Shown: positions 12,144-24,187, numbered from the stretch's first letter. The stretch: DNA of 64,000 nt from Spisula solida (GCA_947247005.1 OX365956.1:10622089-10686088); one strand, 5' to 3'. Notes: generated by a model from the letters alone, not told the origin. Numbers and translations are program-made.

Positions 12144-12695
12144 TATGCCCCCCCATCTTTGATGAGGGGGTATATTGCTTTGCACATGTCTGTCGGTCGT
12201 ATAAAATGGTTTCCGTTCAATAACTCAAGAATGCTTTTACCTAGGATCTTTAAACTTCACATGTAGATAGTAGTAGATGACCCCTATTGATTTTAGGGTC
12301 AGTAGGTCAAAGGTCAAAGTCACTATGACCTTTACCATTTCTGACTATTTAATTGGTTTCCGTTCAATAACTCTAGAACGCTTTGACATAGGATCTTCAA
12401 ACTTCACATGTAGGTTGATCATTAGTAGTAGATGACCCCTATTGATTTTGGGGTCAGTAGGTCAAAGGTCAAGGTCACTATGACCTTTACCATTTCTGAC
12501 TATTTAATTGGTTTCCGTTCAATAACTCAAGAACGCTTTGGCCTAGGATCTTCAAACTTTACATGTAGGTTGTTCATCAGTAGTTGATGACCCCTATTGA
12601 TTCTGGGGTCAAAGGTCAAGGTCACAATAACTTTTACCAATTCTGACAATTGGGCTGTCATGGGGGCATACGTGTTTTACAAACATCTCTTGTTT
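12144..12695 (+). repeat. ATGCCCCCC clam repeat, full copy with DR1 motifs
   Basis: It begins 'tatgcccccccatctttgat' and ends 'catgggggcatacgtgtttt' plus 'acaaacatctcttgttt', so the ends are partly inverted. The interior repeats a unit of about 150 bp with 'ggtttccgttcaataactc' and 'gatgacccctattgatt'. The 13-mer AGGTCAAAGGTCA occurs at 12304-12316 and 12459-12471, and GGGTCAAAGGTCA at 12606-12618. Confidence 0.8.
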
Positions 12696-13230
12696 AGGAA
12701 TTGATTTCTTCTGGCGTTTGTAACACCAATTTTAAACTGTCAACTCAGTCTTGTTATAATGGATTTTTTCTCTCATTCTCAGTAAAATAATTACCAATAT
12801 TGAAATTTGTATTTTTCTCAAAAATGTACTTTTTAACAATAGTGTATTGTGTCTTTTCAAAGCCATGTCTTAGAGATTCATAAATTTAGACAATAGAAGC
12901 CTACTAATACAAAAAAGTAAAGTACCATTTTCAGCCTTCTGCATATGTATGGATTTACTCCTTGATGTTTGAGTTGCTAGTCAGCTGGTACACAAATTTA
13001 ATTATAACATTTACTTGTTTAGTAGCTATTTATAATCTAGTACATACAAAGGCTGACTAAAACATCAAAGCAATACAGATGCTTTGTTTATAAATAATTC
13101 GGAGAAAATATTAGATAAAAAGTGTTGCAATAATTTTTAGAATTTGTTTGTTGTTGTAGATATTCACCAATAAATAATGTTGATGTTTGTTGCATAGTTT
13201 TATCCATGATCCACAAATCCTAGGGAGATA
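12696..13230. other. Unassigned AT-rich sequence
   Basis: No gene, RNA or repeat structure recognised. It could be Kelch 3' UTR or intergenic DNA. Confidence 0.45.
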
Positions 13231-14400
13231 TTTTTATGTCCCTGAAGGATGGCATGTTAAAATTGAACCGTCTGTCCGTCGTTCTGTCCTCAGTTTGTCC
13301 GGCCATCCAGGTTAAAATTTTAGATAAAGTTCAATAGTTTGTTTACCATCAATGGTATTGCATTGAAACTTGGTACACATATTTATTATCATAAGTCAAT
13401 CATACTAGACAATGGGCATAACTCTAGGATGATTTTGTAAGGAGTTATGGCCCTTTTTATGCCCCCCTATCGATAGATGGGGAGGCATATAGTGATTCAC
13501 CTGTCCGTCCGTCCGTTCGTTCGTCCGTCCGTCCTGGTTAACCCAAATTGACAGTTTCTTCTAGCATTATTATGGCTTGCTACAAAGCTTCCATACTTGC
13601 ATGGATGTTGTATATGAACACCCTCCACACGCCTGTATTACCTAACCTCATTTTGACCTTCACCTTGACATAATTTTGGACTTAACTTATTGGAGGGCCA
13701 AATTCTTGGTTAACCCAAATTGACCGATTCTTCTAGCATTAATATGGCTTGCTACAAAGCTTTCATACTTGCATGGTTGTTGTATTTGAACATTCTACAC
13801 ACACCTTTATCACCTAACCTCATTTTGACCATCACATTGACCTAATTTTGGACTTAGACTTATTAAGCGTCTAATTCTTGGTAAACCCAAATTGACAGTT
13901 TCGTTTTACATCATGTCCATCATGGTGTTGCCTTAAAACTTGGCATACTTGTTTACTATCATAAGCCCCTTACATTATTAAAGCCATGTAACACTATCCA
14001 TCATTATTACAGAATTATGGCCCCTGATTGACTTAGCTTTTTATGGGCAAGGCTTCCATGGGGGCATAAGCATTTATTGAGACCCACATGGAAGATAGAG
14101 AAATGGAATGTGTCAGCCTTGTTAAATAAAGCGTTACTTACTTACTTGACATTTTGGTTAAAGTTTTTCTTTTAAAAGTTCAATACTTTGTTTTCTATCA
14201 ATGCTATTGCTTTGAAACTTGACTCACTTATTTATTGTCATTAGTAAACTCCACGAGACAAATGGCATAATTCTAGAATGATTAGTAAGAAGTTATGGCC
14301 CTTTTTGAACTTAGACAATTTGGTAACTTAAAGTACTTGTGTATACTATCAACATAGCACTTCGGGGGCATATGTCCCTTACAATGACAGCTCTTGTTCT
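13231..14400 (+). repeat. 'atgtccctgaagg' clam repeat with a nested ATGCCCCCC-type repeat
   Basis: The outer repeat runs from 'tttatgtccctgaaggatgg' to 'cttcgggggcatatgtccct' plus 'cagctcttgttc'. It has two internal units with 'caatggtattgcattgaaac' and 'gctattgctttgaaac'. Between them, about 13459-14150, sits a second clam repeat starting 'tatgcccccctatcgatag' with runs of GTCC. It ends 'catgggggcataag' plus a 'gttaaataaagcgttactta' tail. Confidence 0.65.
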
Positions 14401-16682
14401 ATGCTAAAGTTTAGGTCTCCCCAGGTTAAGAAATTAACTATTTCATCTCCGGTCCTTTGTGATTTATGCCTGACATGTCCAACGGTCTGACCTAGTTTGC
14501 TGAGACTACTTGGCCCGTGTGTTTGTTCTTGTTCTGCATATACCTCAGATGACAAGATGTTCGCTATATTTAGAATTTCGTTAGCAGGCATTTTAGGTGT
14601 CACTGTGATGATCTTATTTAGAATTTGTAGTAACTATTGAGTCCTATCTTGTTGAACCGTATATAACATCAGTAATTGATCAATTTGTGTGATGAATTCA
14701 CATAATTTACCATTTTTTTCATTTAAGTATCAAGTTCAATGTATATAGAATAACTCTTGTTTAAAACTACATAAACTTTATCATACAGGTATTAATGATA
14801 CTATAAATGAATTAAACAGGTCAGTCACTTGTTTACATATTAACATTGTGTGTATAAACATTGCAAATCCTCTTATTAATATCTTATTTTATTAGATAGT
14901 TTGAGTATTGGTGTGAAGCTTATTGAATAAGGTATTGATTTTCACTGCCTTTTTCTCTAAGTTTAAAACAATAAAAATACAATATTATGATTCTGTAATG
15001 TTTGTATACAAGTGACAGACCTGATTAAACGGACTATTACTCCCAGCATTACTTTGTGTGTGTAGATGTGTAAAGTGACTGTGCCAACATTTTCCGCGAT
15101 CCTGTCAGTTTTTATGGCTTTGGAAAAACTTAAGCACAATAACCGAAAACTAGATCAATTTTGATTTGGATTCACTTGTCAATGTGTGCAGATATATGTT
15201 GTTTGGGTTGCTGATGTTAACTTGTCAAGAATTCTTGAAAAACTGATGGTAATTTTTTTTTATGAATTCCTTAATTCACATGTGACATGATTTGCAAATA
15301 TTAGCAAAACTTTACAGATTTGTGAAATTTGCTGATTGCCCAATTTGCTAGATGTTTCATCCGTTATTTGTTGTATTGAAACTAACTGTAGGGTTTGTAT
15401 TATTGGATATCAATATTGATTATTAAAGGAACGAGTTTATAAATGAGCTTAGCTTTCTACTCAATCCTTAATATGTGTAAATGAATGTTATTATATGTTT
15501 ATAAAGAAATAAATATTGTTTAAACTAGCCTATATTGATTATTGCAAGCACTTTGATTTGTATGTTTTTGTACTGTGTATACAATACACCCATTTATTTT
15601 TGAAATCATGTTTGTGCTTGACATTCTATTCAATTGGACTGCTTATATCAAGTAGTTGAAAGCCAATACTGTCTCCAAGAGCAAAACCTTTCATTAAAAC
15701 AAACAATCATTTTGTTTCAGAAGTAACTATTTACTATAAATTTTACATCTCCAGAGCCACAACATGTATACCCTAACCAATATTGGTGTTTCACATAGGG
15801 TGTTGCTCTAGAGGTCACACATGTTTTATAGATAAATTAGGTAGAAGAGTTTGGTTATTATAACGCGATTATTCAGGTCGGTCATTTGTTTACATAATAT
15901 TGTGTACGTGAACATTGCGGTTTCTCTTATTAATGGCTTCTTTTAATATATAATACAGGTATAAGTATGTGGCTTAGTGAAAAAGGACTGGTATTGATTT
16001 TCACTGCCCTTCCCTCCTAGTAAAATGTTAATACATGAATGTTATGATATTGCAATGTTTGTATACAAGTGGCATGCCTGAATAAAGGTACTATACTTCT
16101 CAAGTTACGTATAACCACTAGATGTACTGAGCCTCATATAGTTCACAGTCACTATGTTGTTTGTGGTAACACTGTGTATGACACCATCATATTGTTACGC
16201 CTATTGAACGCAGTGGGCGTGTATTGCTTTGCACATGTCATTGTGGTATGTCTGACGTCTACATATACTGAACATGTAACACATTAAACCGCTTGCAATA
16301 ACCTACAGGGGATCAATTTGACTCGGGAGTAAGGGTTTTGACACTTGAAATTTCCAAAAAGCCACATTTTGACCCCTCAAGATTTTGGTTTGAAGGGTCA
16401 TTTTCTTTTAAAAAAAAGTATTTGCCATTTAGTCGAAAGTATCTAATAATTATTGACCCTTCTGATTCAGAAGCTAGTGGAACCACTGGACCTCAGTTTA
16501 AAAGCAGTTTCATATTACAAGTAATCCCTCTAGAACAGTAAGATTATGATTTCCTAAACTTGATAAATGCTGTTAGGTTTTATAGTCTCATTAGCGTGGT
16601 TGTAGAGTGAGCATGTGGAAGATCCAGGCTTCATTTGATGGCCGTTTCATACCAAACACTCAACTATGTGTTACTAAAAGTT
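14401..16682. other. Long unassigned intergenic stretch
   Basis: AT-rich with scattered AATAAA motifs. A short hairpin-like segment at about 15751-15815 (resembling 'gagccacaac' ... 'gggtgttgctctagagg') recurs at 31942-32005. Two partially similar segments at about 14800-15010 and 15870-16070 share 'caggtcagtcacttgtttac'-like and 'gtttgtatacaagtg' phrases, suggesting an old duplication of about 1.07 kb offset. The minus-strand open stretch at 14379-14603 is unrecognised. Confidence 0.4.
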
Positions 16683-16924
16683 ATAGTACAGAGAATTTGA
16701 CACAACTCTTGACCTTCAATTAGCATAATTTAACAGCTGATATTTCCATATTTATATTTCCGGTTGTATGTTTTAATAAAGAAGACGCTTGATGTGTAAT
16801 ACAAACACAAATATAAAGGACCGATATAGCAGGATTTGCTTGCGGAAATTTATATATTCATCGCAAAAACCTTGTAATATATGCATGCATGAAGGTCAGG
16901 AGCAGGTCAAATTCTCCGTGCTAT
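16683..16924 (-). mobile_element. MITE family A, unexpanded copy 2 (inverted)
   Basis: About 242 bp from 'atagtacagagaatttgac' to 'caaattctccgtgctat'. Read on the minus strand it follows copy 1 (8984-9243): 'gcatatattacaaggtttt', then a sequence near 'atatataaatttcc', then 'ttatgctaattgaaggtca'. This identifies a family with short terminal inverted repeats and no coding capacity. Confidence 0.7.
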
Positions 16925-17598
16925 ACCAGTATTTCCCTTACTTGCCATATGACAGTCAGAAGTAAAAAGGGGAATCTGACTTCTTGACTCTCATACCCTC
17001 TTGAGAATGGAAACCATCAGGAATGAGGTGTGGAGTTTATTAGTATAAGGTGTTGAACTTATTTCACAAGTAAATTAGAATAAAATTGTATTCATATAAA
17101 CTATTTCTATAAATTGTGTCCTGTAGTGTCTAGGTGGCAGTTGGGCTGGTGGCATATGTTGTTCAGTGTATTCTTGTATCATTTGATTTCTTCACTTGTT
17201 ATTTCTAGACATCAGGTGGAAACAAAACTGCCTCAATATTTGTAATGTATGACTCAGTTACTGTTACTGTATATATGTGTCTTTATAACCATTGACGGGT
17301 CACTGTATAGTTGTTTTTTTATCACTGATTCATAAATATTTTGTATTTAATGTCAGGCATTTTTATTTGGGGGGGGGGGGGTTCTATTGGAATTTGGTGT
17401 TTAATAACTGCAATTTCGTATTTGTTGTAAATTTGTTAATTTGATTACTTTATGTGAAACCTTTTTTACGTATTTCGGATGTTAATATTTTGTGGTCAAA
17501 TGCATCCATGATAAAAGTCAATAAATATTATAGTGAATGTATAAAAGTTTCGGATACTTAACAAAAATGATAACCATTTCACTAGACTGATTGTATAC

Positions 17599-17770
17599 AG
17601 GAATTCTACTGAGGCATAATGCCCAATCCTGAAAATAAGTTGCAAGTCTGTTTTGGGTGCCATTAGCATACATCCCTACACTTTAACTAGACTTCTAACA
17701 TTGTTTTAGTGTAAAAATTCTGATCATGGAACTTCAAAAAACCATAACTTTGTAATTTCTTTGAATTTTT
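17599..17770 (-). mobile_element. MITE family B, truncated copy
   Basis: Read on the minus strand, this matches the right part of the intact element at 20828-21094, sharing 'tcaggattgggcattatgcc' and 'gccattagca' phrases in reverse. It is cut off where the AGCTCACCTGT repeat begins at 17771. The order suggests the clam repeat inserted into, or replaced, the rest of the MITE. The preceding 16925-17598 is unassigned, with a G12 run near 17371. Confidence 0.65.
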
Positions 17771-19033
17771 TAGCTCACCTGTCACGAAGTGACAGAGTAA
17801 GCTTTTGTGATCACTCTTCGTCCGTCGTCTGTCCGTCCATCGTCCGTCCGTCGTCCGTCTGTTGTCCATCGTCCGACACTAGAGGTCACAGTTTTAGCCT
17901 AATCATTATGAAACTTGGTCACAATGATCATCTCAACAAAATCTAGGTCAAGTTCGATATTGGGTCATCTGGGGTCCAAAACTAGGTCACAAGGTCAAAT
18001 TATAGAAAAACCTTGTATAGTCACTATAGGTCACAATTTTGACCTAATCGTTATGAAACTAGGTCAAAATGATCATCTCAACAAAATCTAGGTCAAGTTC
18101 GATATTGGGTCATCCGGGGTCCAAAACTAGGTCACAAGGTCAAATTATAGAAAAACCTTGTGTAGTCATTATAGGTCACAATTTTGACCTTATCATTATG
18201 AAACTAGGTTAAAATGATCATGTCAACAAAATCTAGGTCAAGTTCGAAATTGGGTCATCTGGGCTCAAAAACTAGGTCACAAGGTCAAATCATAGAAAAA
18301 CCTTGTGTAGTCACTAGAGGTCACAATTTTGGCCTAATCTTTATGACACTTGGTCACAATGATCATCTTAACAAAATCTAGGTCAAGTTCGATATTGGGT
18401 CATCCGGGGTCAAAAACTTGGTCACAAGGTCAAATCATGGAAAAACCTTGTGTAGTTACTAGAGGTCACAATTTTGCCCTAATCTTTATGAAACTAGGTC
18501 AAAATGATCATCTCAACAAAATCTAGGTGAAGTTCGATATTTGGTCATCCAGGGTCAAAAACTAGGTCACAAGGTCAAATCGTAAAAAAACCTTGTGTTG
18601 TCACTAGAGGTCACAATTTTGACCTAATCTTTATGAAATTTGGTCACGATGATCATGTCAACAAAATCTAGGTCAAGTTTGATATTGGGTCATCCAGGGT
18701 CAAAAACTAGGTCACAATTTCAAATCTTAGAAAAACCTTGTGTAGTCTCTTGAGGTCTGAATGTTGGCCATATCTTTATGAAAGTTGGTCACAATGATCA
18801 TGTCAACAAGACCTAGGTGAAGTTCAATATTGGGTCGTCTAGGATCAAAAACTAGGTTGTTTTGTCAAATCATAGACAAAACTTGGCTTAAACTTCAATA
18901 TGCCATTGGGTCTATGTGATGTAAATAACAAGGTCGCTTTATAAGACCATATGAAAATCTTGTACATGCAATAGAGGGGTCTGTATGAACTACTAGGTTA
19001 GGTGAGCGACCTATGGCCCTTTGGGCCCTCTTG
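17771..19033 (+). repeat. AGCTCACCTGT clam repeat, long copy with about seven internal units
   Basis: It starts 'agctcacctgtcacgaagtg', passes a GTCC-rich stretch, and then has units of about 147 bp. Each carries 'ttatgaaacttggtcacaat', 'caaaatctaggtcaagttcg' and 'ctaggtcacaaggtcaaat'. It ends 'aggtgagcgacctatggccc' plus 'tttgggccctcttg'. AGGTCA-CA-AGGTCA recurs once per unit in most units. Confidence 0.85.
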
Positions 19034-19885
19034 ATTCAACTTATTAATAACTTTAAAGAAAATACTTCCTAATGCAACAAAGCCAGATTTCTGGAATTGT
19101 AGGATCCCTTGGTATACCCGTTTAAACATGATAACAGGTTTTATAGTGTCAGGGAAAAGTTAAGGGAAAATGATGTTCTTGCAAGGTCGGAAAAATCAGG
19201 GAATTTCTTTATTTTGACAGGGAAATTTAATAATTTGTCAAATATTGGTGAAGTTCGGAATCAGAAGTCAAAGGTAGAGAAATCAGTATCAGGAGAGAAA
19301 AAAGTAAGAAAGACTAATCTGACATGACTGCCACTTTCAGTAAGTCTGTAGTTACCTCCCCTTGTCATCAGTACATTAATATTGTGTTGAATTAACAATT
19401 TAATTAAAAAGGGGACGTCATGAAATTAAAGTACTTGGGTATTGTTATACTGACATTATTTGTACTAGCCTAAGGGGAAATAATATAGATGGGGTTAATT
19501 TATTACTATAGCGCGCCAAGGATAATGTGATATTTACAAACATGAATCGGGTTGGTCAACTGTGGCAAAATTGGTTTTACATATCACTAGAATATACAGA
19601 TAAGGTCAGTAATGTACTCAAAACATCACTCTGATAAATTGTGTGCATATGTTTAATTGTGGAATATACCAATTTTTCCTGCCTTTCACATTATCCTGTG
19701 GGAACTATACAGTGCTGTTTAAGAAATTATCAAATAAGTAAAAACATTCACACATTATCAGTAGCTATCAACAGTGATTACTATGTTGATTATATTGGTT
19801 ACTCTTATACAATGAGAAGATTTATTTGTGGAAGAATATTGTAGTTATTGGTTGATAATTAATTCTTGGAAAAAGAGTTAGATAA
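19034..19885. other. Unassigned sequence
   Basis: No recognised gene or repeat. The short open stretches at 19109-19327 and 19641-19844 have no family signature. Confidence 0.45.
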
Positions 19886-20226
19886 CCTATAATGTTACTG
19901 ATGACGTGTTCACTATAATGTTACAGATGATGTGTTCACTATAATGTTACAGTTTAACAGTTCACTATAATGTTACAGTTGACTTGTTCACTATAATGTT
20001 ACAGTTGACGTGTTCACTATAATGTTACAGTTGACGTGTTCACTATAATGTTACAGTTGACGTTTTTACTATAATGTTACAGATGACGTGTTCACTATAA
20101 TGTTACAGATGACATGTTCACTATAATGTTACAGTTAACGTGTTCACTATAATGTTACAGATGACGTGTTCACTCTAATGTTACAGTTGAACAGTTCACT
20201 ATAATGTTACAGTTCACGTGTTCACA
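19886..20226. repeat. 26-bp minisatellite (second, unrelated to 9650)
   Basis: About 13 units contain 'gttcactataatgttacagt' followed by TGACGT or a variant. Several units carry TGACGT, a CRE half-site. It joins the 20-bp array at 20226 without a gap. Confidence 0.9.
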
Positions 20227-21345
20227 GTCAGTGATCATGTTGGTCAGTCAGTGATCATGTCGGTCAGTCAGTGATCATGTTGGTCAGTCAGTGATCGTGT
20301 CGGTCAGTCAGTGATCATGTCGGTCAGTCAGTGATCGTGTCAATTAGTCAGTGATCATGTTGGTAAGTCAGTGATTGTGTCGGTCAGTCAGTCAGTGATT
20401 GTGTCAGTCAGTCAGTGATCATGTTGGTCAGTCAGTGATAGTGTCGGTGAGTCAGTGATCATGTTGGTCGGTCAGTCAGTCAGTCAGTCAGTCAGTCAGT
20501 CAGTCAGTCAGTCAGTCAGTCAGTCAGTCAGTCAGTCAGTCAGTCAGTCAGTCAGTCAGTCAGTCAGTCAGTCAGTGATCGTGTCGGTCAGTCAGTGATC
20601 AAGTCGGTCAGTCAGTGATAGTTTCGGTCAGTCAGTGATCTTGTCAGTCAGTCAGTGATCTTGTCAGTCAGTTAGTGATTGTGTCGGTCAGTTAGTGATA
20701 GTGTCTGTCAGTCAGTGATAGTGTTGGTCAGTCAGTGATAGTGTCAGTCAGTCAGTGATAGTGTCGGTCAGTCAGTGATAGTGTCGGTTAGTCAGTAATA
20801 GTGTCGGTCAGTCAGTGATAGTGTCGGCAGGGGTCCTATTATTCCGGATTAATCTGGAATTCATGATTTGCTGCAATAGAAAGAATGAACTTTTCTGCAG
20901 AACATAAAAGTTATTTGATAAAAAAATACCAAGTATTGACTGAGTTATGGTCATTTGAAATATTATGTAGTAAATTTTGACAATAGAACTATGTTTGAAC
21001 CTGAGTTTTGGTGTAGATATGTGTGCTAATGGCATTCGAAACAGACTTGCGTCTCATATTCAGGATTGGGCATTATGCCTCAGTAGAACCCCTGTGTCGG
21101 TCAGTCAGTGATAGTGTCGGTCAGTCAGTGATAGTGTCGGTCAGTCAGTGTTACTGTTGGTCAGTCAGTGATAGTGTCCGTCAGTCAGTGATAGTGTCTG
21201 TCAGTCAGTGATAGTGTCGGTCAGTCAGTGATAGTGTCGGTCAGTCAGTGATAGTGTCGGTCAGTCAGTGTTAGTGTTGGTCAGTCAGTGATAGTGTCTG
21301 TCAGTCAGTGATAGTGTCTTTCAGTCAGTGATCGTGTCCGTCAGG
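20226..21345. repeat. 20-bp satellite with an embedded (CAGT)n microsatellite, split by a MITE
   Basis: Units 'gtcagtcagtgatcatgttg' and relatives (gtgatagtgtcg) fill 20226-20827 and 21095-21345. A pure CAGT microsatellite of about 28 repeats lies at about 20463-20575. The array is interrupted by a 267-bp element at 20828-21094. Open frames across it are incidental. Confidence 0.92.
20828..21094 (+). mobile_element. MITE family B, intact 267-bp copy inside the satellite
   Basis: The termini CAGGGGTCCTA and TAGAACCCCTG are inverted repeats. The hexamer TGTCGG is present immediately before (20822-20827) and after (21095-21100) the element and belongs to the satellite unit. This is a clean target-site duplication. 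There is no coding capacity. A truncated relative is at 17599-17770. Confidence 0.85.
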
Positions 21346-21404
21346 TGTCACTATTGTCATGTGCATCAGACCAAGCATTGCAGATTTAATGTCCTTGGGC
21401 ATGC

Positions 21405-21715
21405 TTTTATTATGCACCCGATCAAAGAAGAGGGGTTATATTGTTTGCTAATGTCAGTCGGTGTCTCAGTAGGTCTATTGGTCGGTCTGTCAGTAGGTCT
21501 ATTGGTCAGTCCATAGTCAAGATGGTTTCCAATCAGTAGCTAAAGCACGGTTGAACCCAGGTTCCTCAAACTTTACATGGAGGTTGGTCATCAACAGATA
21601 GAAGGTCCCTATTGATTTTGCTGTCTATAGGTCATAGTCGCCATGACTGTTAAGGGTTCTGACTATTGGGCTGCCATGGGGGGCATAAGTGTTTTACAAA
21701 CATATCTTGATATTA
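21405..21715 (+). repeat. ATGCCCCCC-type clam repeat, decayed copy
   Basis: It starts 'ttatgcacccgatcaaagaa' in place of the usual ATGCCCCC head, and ends 'catggggggcataagtgttt' plus 'tacaaacatatcttg', like the copy at 12144-12695. The middle keeps 'aactttacatggaggttggt' and 'ccctattgattttg'. Sequence 21716-21930 is unassigned. Confidence 0.65.
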
Positions 21716-21933
21716 TCAAGATGAATGACTGGCCTCTTTTTGGATTTTCAAAAGGTAATGAGCTGACAAAGGAAAGTATTGTTGGGGTATACATTGCATC
21801 CAGTGATTGCTTGAGTTTGTATGATTGAAACTTGACTGTTTATTGTGGAAGAGTGAACTTATTGCTGTTCTAGGTCTGATTGGAGGAACACCACTTCGTT
21901 GTAAAACATACATAACCTGATCTGGTACCTGAT

Positions 21934-22690
21934 GGGTCAGATCATGTGACTTGTTGTTAGATCATGTGACTTGTTGTCTGATCATGTGACTTGTTGTTAG
22001 ATCATGTGACTGATGGTTAAATCATGTGATGGAGGCTTAGATCATGTGACTGATGGTTAAATCATGTGACTGATGGTTAAATCATGTGACTGATGGTTAA
22101 ATCATGTGACTGATAGTTAAATCATGTGACTGATGGTTAGATCATGTGACTGATGGTTAAATCATGTGATGGAGGCTTAGATCATGTGACTGATGGTTAA
22201 ATCATGTGACTAATGGTTAAATCATGTGACTGATAGTTAAATCATGTGACTTGTTGTTAGATCATGTGACTTGTCAGATCATGTGACTTGTTGTTAGATT
22301 GTGTGACTGATGGTTAGATCATGTGACTTGTGGCCAGATCATGTGATGATGTTGGTTAGATCATGTGACTTGTTGTCAGATAATGTGACTGATGGTCAGA
22401 TAATGTGACTTGTGGCCAGATCATGTGATGATGTTGTTTAGATCATGGTGACTTTGGTGTTTATATGGTGTGACTGATAGTGGTTAGATCGTGTGACTGA
22501 TGGTGGTCAGGTCATGTAACTGATGGCCAGACCATTTGACTCTGGTGGTCAGGTCATGTAACTGATGGCCAGACCATTTGACTCTGGTGGTCAGGTCATG
22601 TAACTGATGACCAGACGATTTGACTCTGGTGGTCAGGTCATGTAACTGATGGCCAGACCATTTGACTCTGGTGGTCGGATCATATGATGT
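21934..22690. repeat. 21-bp minisatellite with a 42-bp dimer section
   Basis: About 25 units carry 'agatcatgtgactgatggtt' or near variants. From about 22502 the unit becomes a 42-bp dimer (ggtggtcag at 22502 and 22544, with 'actgatggccagaccatttg'). Most units hold the octamer TCATGTGA. Confidence 0.9.
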
Positions 22691-23165
22691 GGGTTGTTGA
22701 CGTGGATTGCTTTATGCATTGTGTGAGATATGTTTGTGTATGTGATACTGTAGATAGCTATATATAGTTGCCTATGTGTTAATTCATACATCCATTATAT
22801 GATAGTACGGGTATATATAATGTCTATGATGAGTGCTTTTTGTATGTTGTAAAGCACAAATTGTGAGTATTATCTTCTCATAGTAACTGTAAGTTAGTGT
22901 TTGAGGTAGTTATACTAAATACGTATTTCAGTAGAGGAGTTGACCTTAGTCAACATTCTTTGCTTTGCTATATAATATTTATCCCTTTTATTGGTATTTC
23001 TATTTCTTATATTGTGAGAAATCAAAAAGTGCATGATTTATGCAATAATATTGATGACACTAAAGATTTTGGGTTAAAAATATTTTCAAACATGTCTCAA
23101 CATTTATATTATAGAGCAGAACCTACTTTTTTATAAACTTGATTAAGTTACATATGTTTGTGATT
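22691..23165. other. Unassigned sequence
   Basis: AT-rich. A 79-codon open stretch at 22897-23136 has hydrophobic segments but no recognisable family, start context or splice signal. Confidence 0.4.
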
Positions 23166-23775
23166 ATGTCTCTGAGTTAATAGTGGGGGAGACATAATGA
23201 TTTAGTGCTGGATATCTGTCTGGATAAATGGATGTCACAAAGTATGAAACTTGACATGAATAGTTGGTACCAAGCCTAGGTACAAGTATGCATATTCTCA
23301 TGAATCTTTTGTTAGATGACTATAGTGCTGGAGTTACAGCCCATTTATGGTCAAAAATAAGTTTGTCTGCACATGTTCTCATCACCCATCAATCAGATTT
23401 TAATGAAATTTCACACGAATAGTTGGTACCAAACATAGTTGTGCATATTGTCAGGAATTATTTGTGAATTGATTATTGCTAGTGTTATATAATGGCCCGT
23501 TGTGGGAGACATACATTCTGTGTCCAAACCCTCCTAATTATGCTCCACCCCATCTTTGATGAGGGGGGTATATTGCTTTGCACATGGTCTTTTGGTCTGC
23601 TGTGTACACTGATTGGGTTTGAAAAGGCTGTGTACACTGATTAGGTCTGAAAAGGCTGTGTACACTGATGGGGTCAGTAAAGGCTGTGTACACTGATGGG
23701 ATCAGTAAAGGCTGTGTACACTGATGGGGTCAATAAAGGCTGTGGTTTATGCTGAAGGGGGCATCAAAAAGCTTG
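23166..23775 (+). repeat. Two adjacent decayed clam repeats
   Basis: The first (about 23166-23520) is bounded by 'gggggagacataatg' and 'gggagacatac', with an internal 'gaatagttggtaccaa' duplicated at about 23258 and 23418. The second starts 'atgctccaccccatctttga' plus 'tgaggggggtatattgcttt'. It contains a short array of 'ggctgtgtacactgat' units (about 23605-23735) and ends 'aagggggcat'. Confidence 0.55.
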
Positions 23776-24187
23776 AGTAATAAAGTGTACATCTGACATT
23801 AGGAATAAGTGTATGTTGGAAACTTGTTTCGACACCCATGTTTGTATACATAGGCTAGTGACCCTGTTGATTGATATAGTCATCTGTTACATGACATGGG
23901 GCATTTTTTATGCATGTTAAATTGTTTTGTTTATTGGTATATTTGGTGCATATATGTGAATATTTAGTACAAAGTACTTTGTTGGATTATTTGATTATTT
24001 TTATTGAATTTACCCATTGGTTAACATTTCATGTTTAAATTGTTATATTTCTGTGCTTGCATTTAATTGTTGATGTGGATTTCTACTTTGTAGATTCAGT
24101 GTGTAAAATAAAATGTGTACAAAATGTATTTGTTTCATTTAAAATCCCAGCCACATTATAAACTGTGTACAAATGTATTTGTTTTAT
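23776..24187. other. Unassigned AT-rich sequence
   Basis: No gene or RNA. A segment 'tgtgtacaaaatgtatttgtt' is followed by a near copy about 50 bp later. Confidence 0.4.

Noticed and set aside
14379..14603. 74-codon minus-strand frame (RTGDEIVNFLTWGDLNFS)
   Set aside because: It has a protein-like look but no recognised family, and it sits at the end of a clam repeat; kept as unassigned.
20463..20575. CRISPR-like regular repeats
   Set aside because: This is a pure CAGT microsatellite inside a 20-bp satellite with no unique spacers, in animal DNA.
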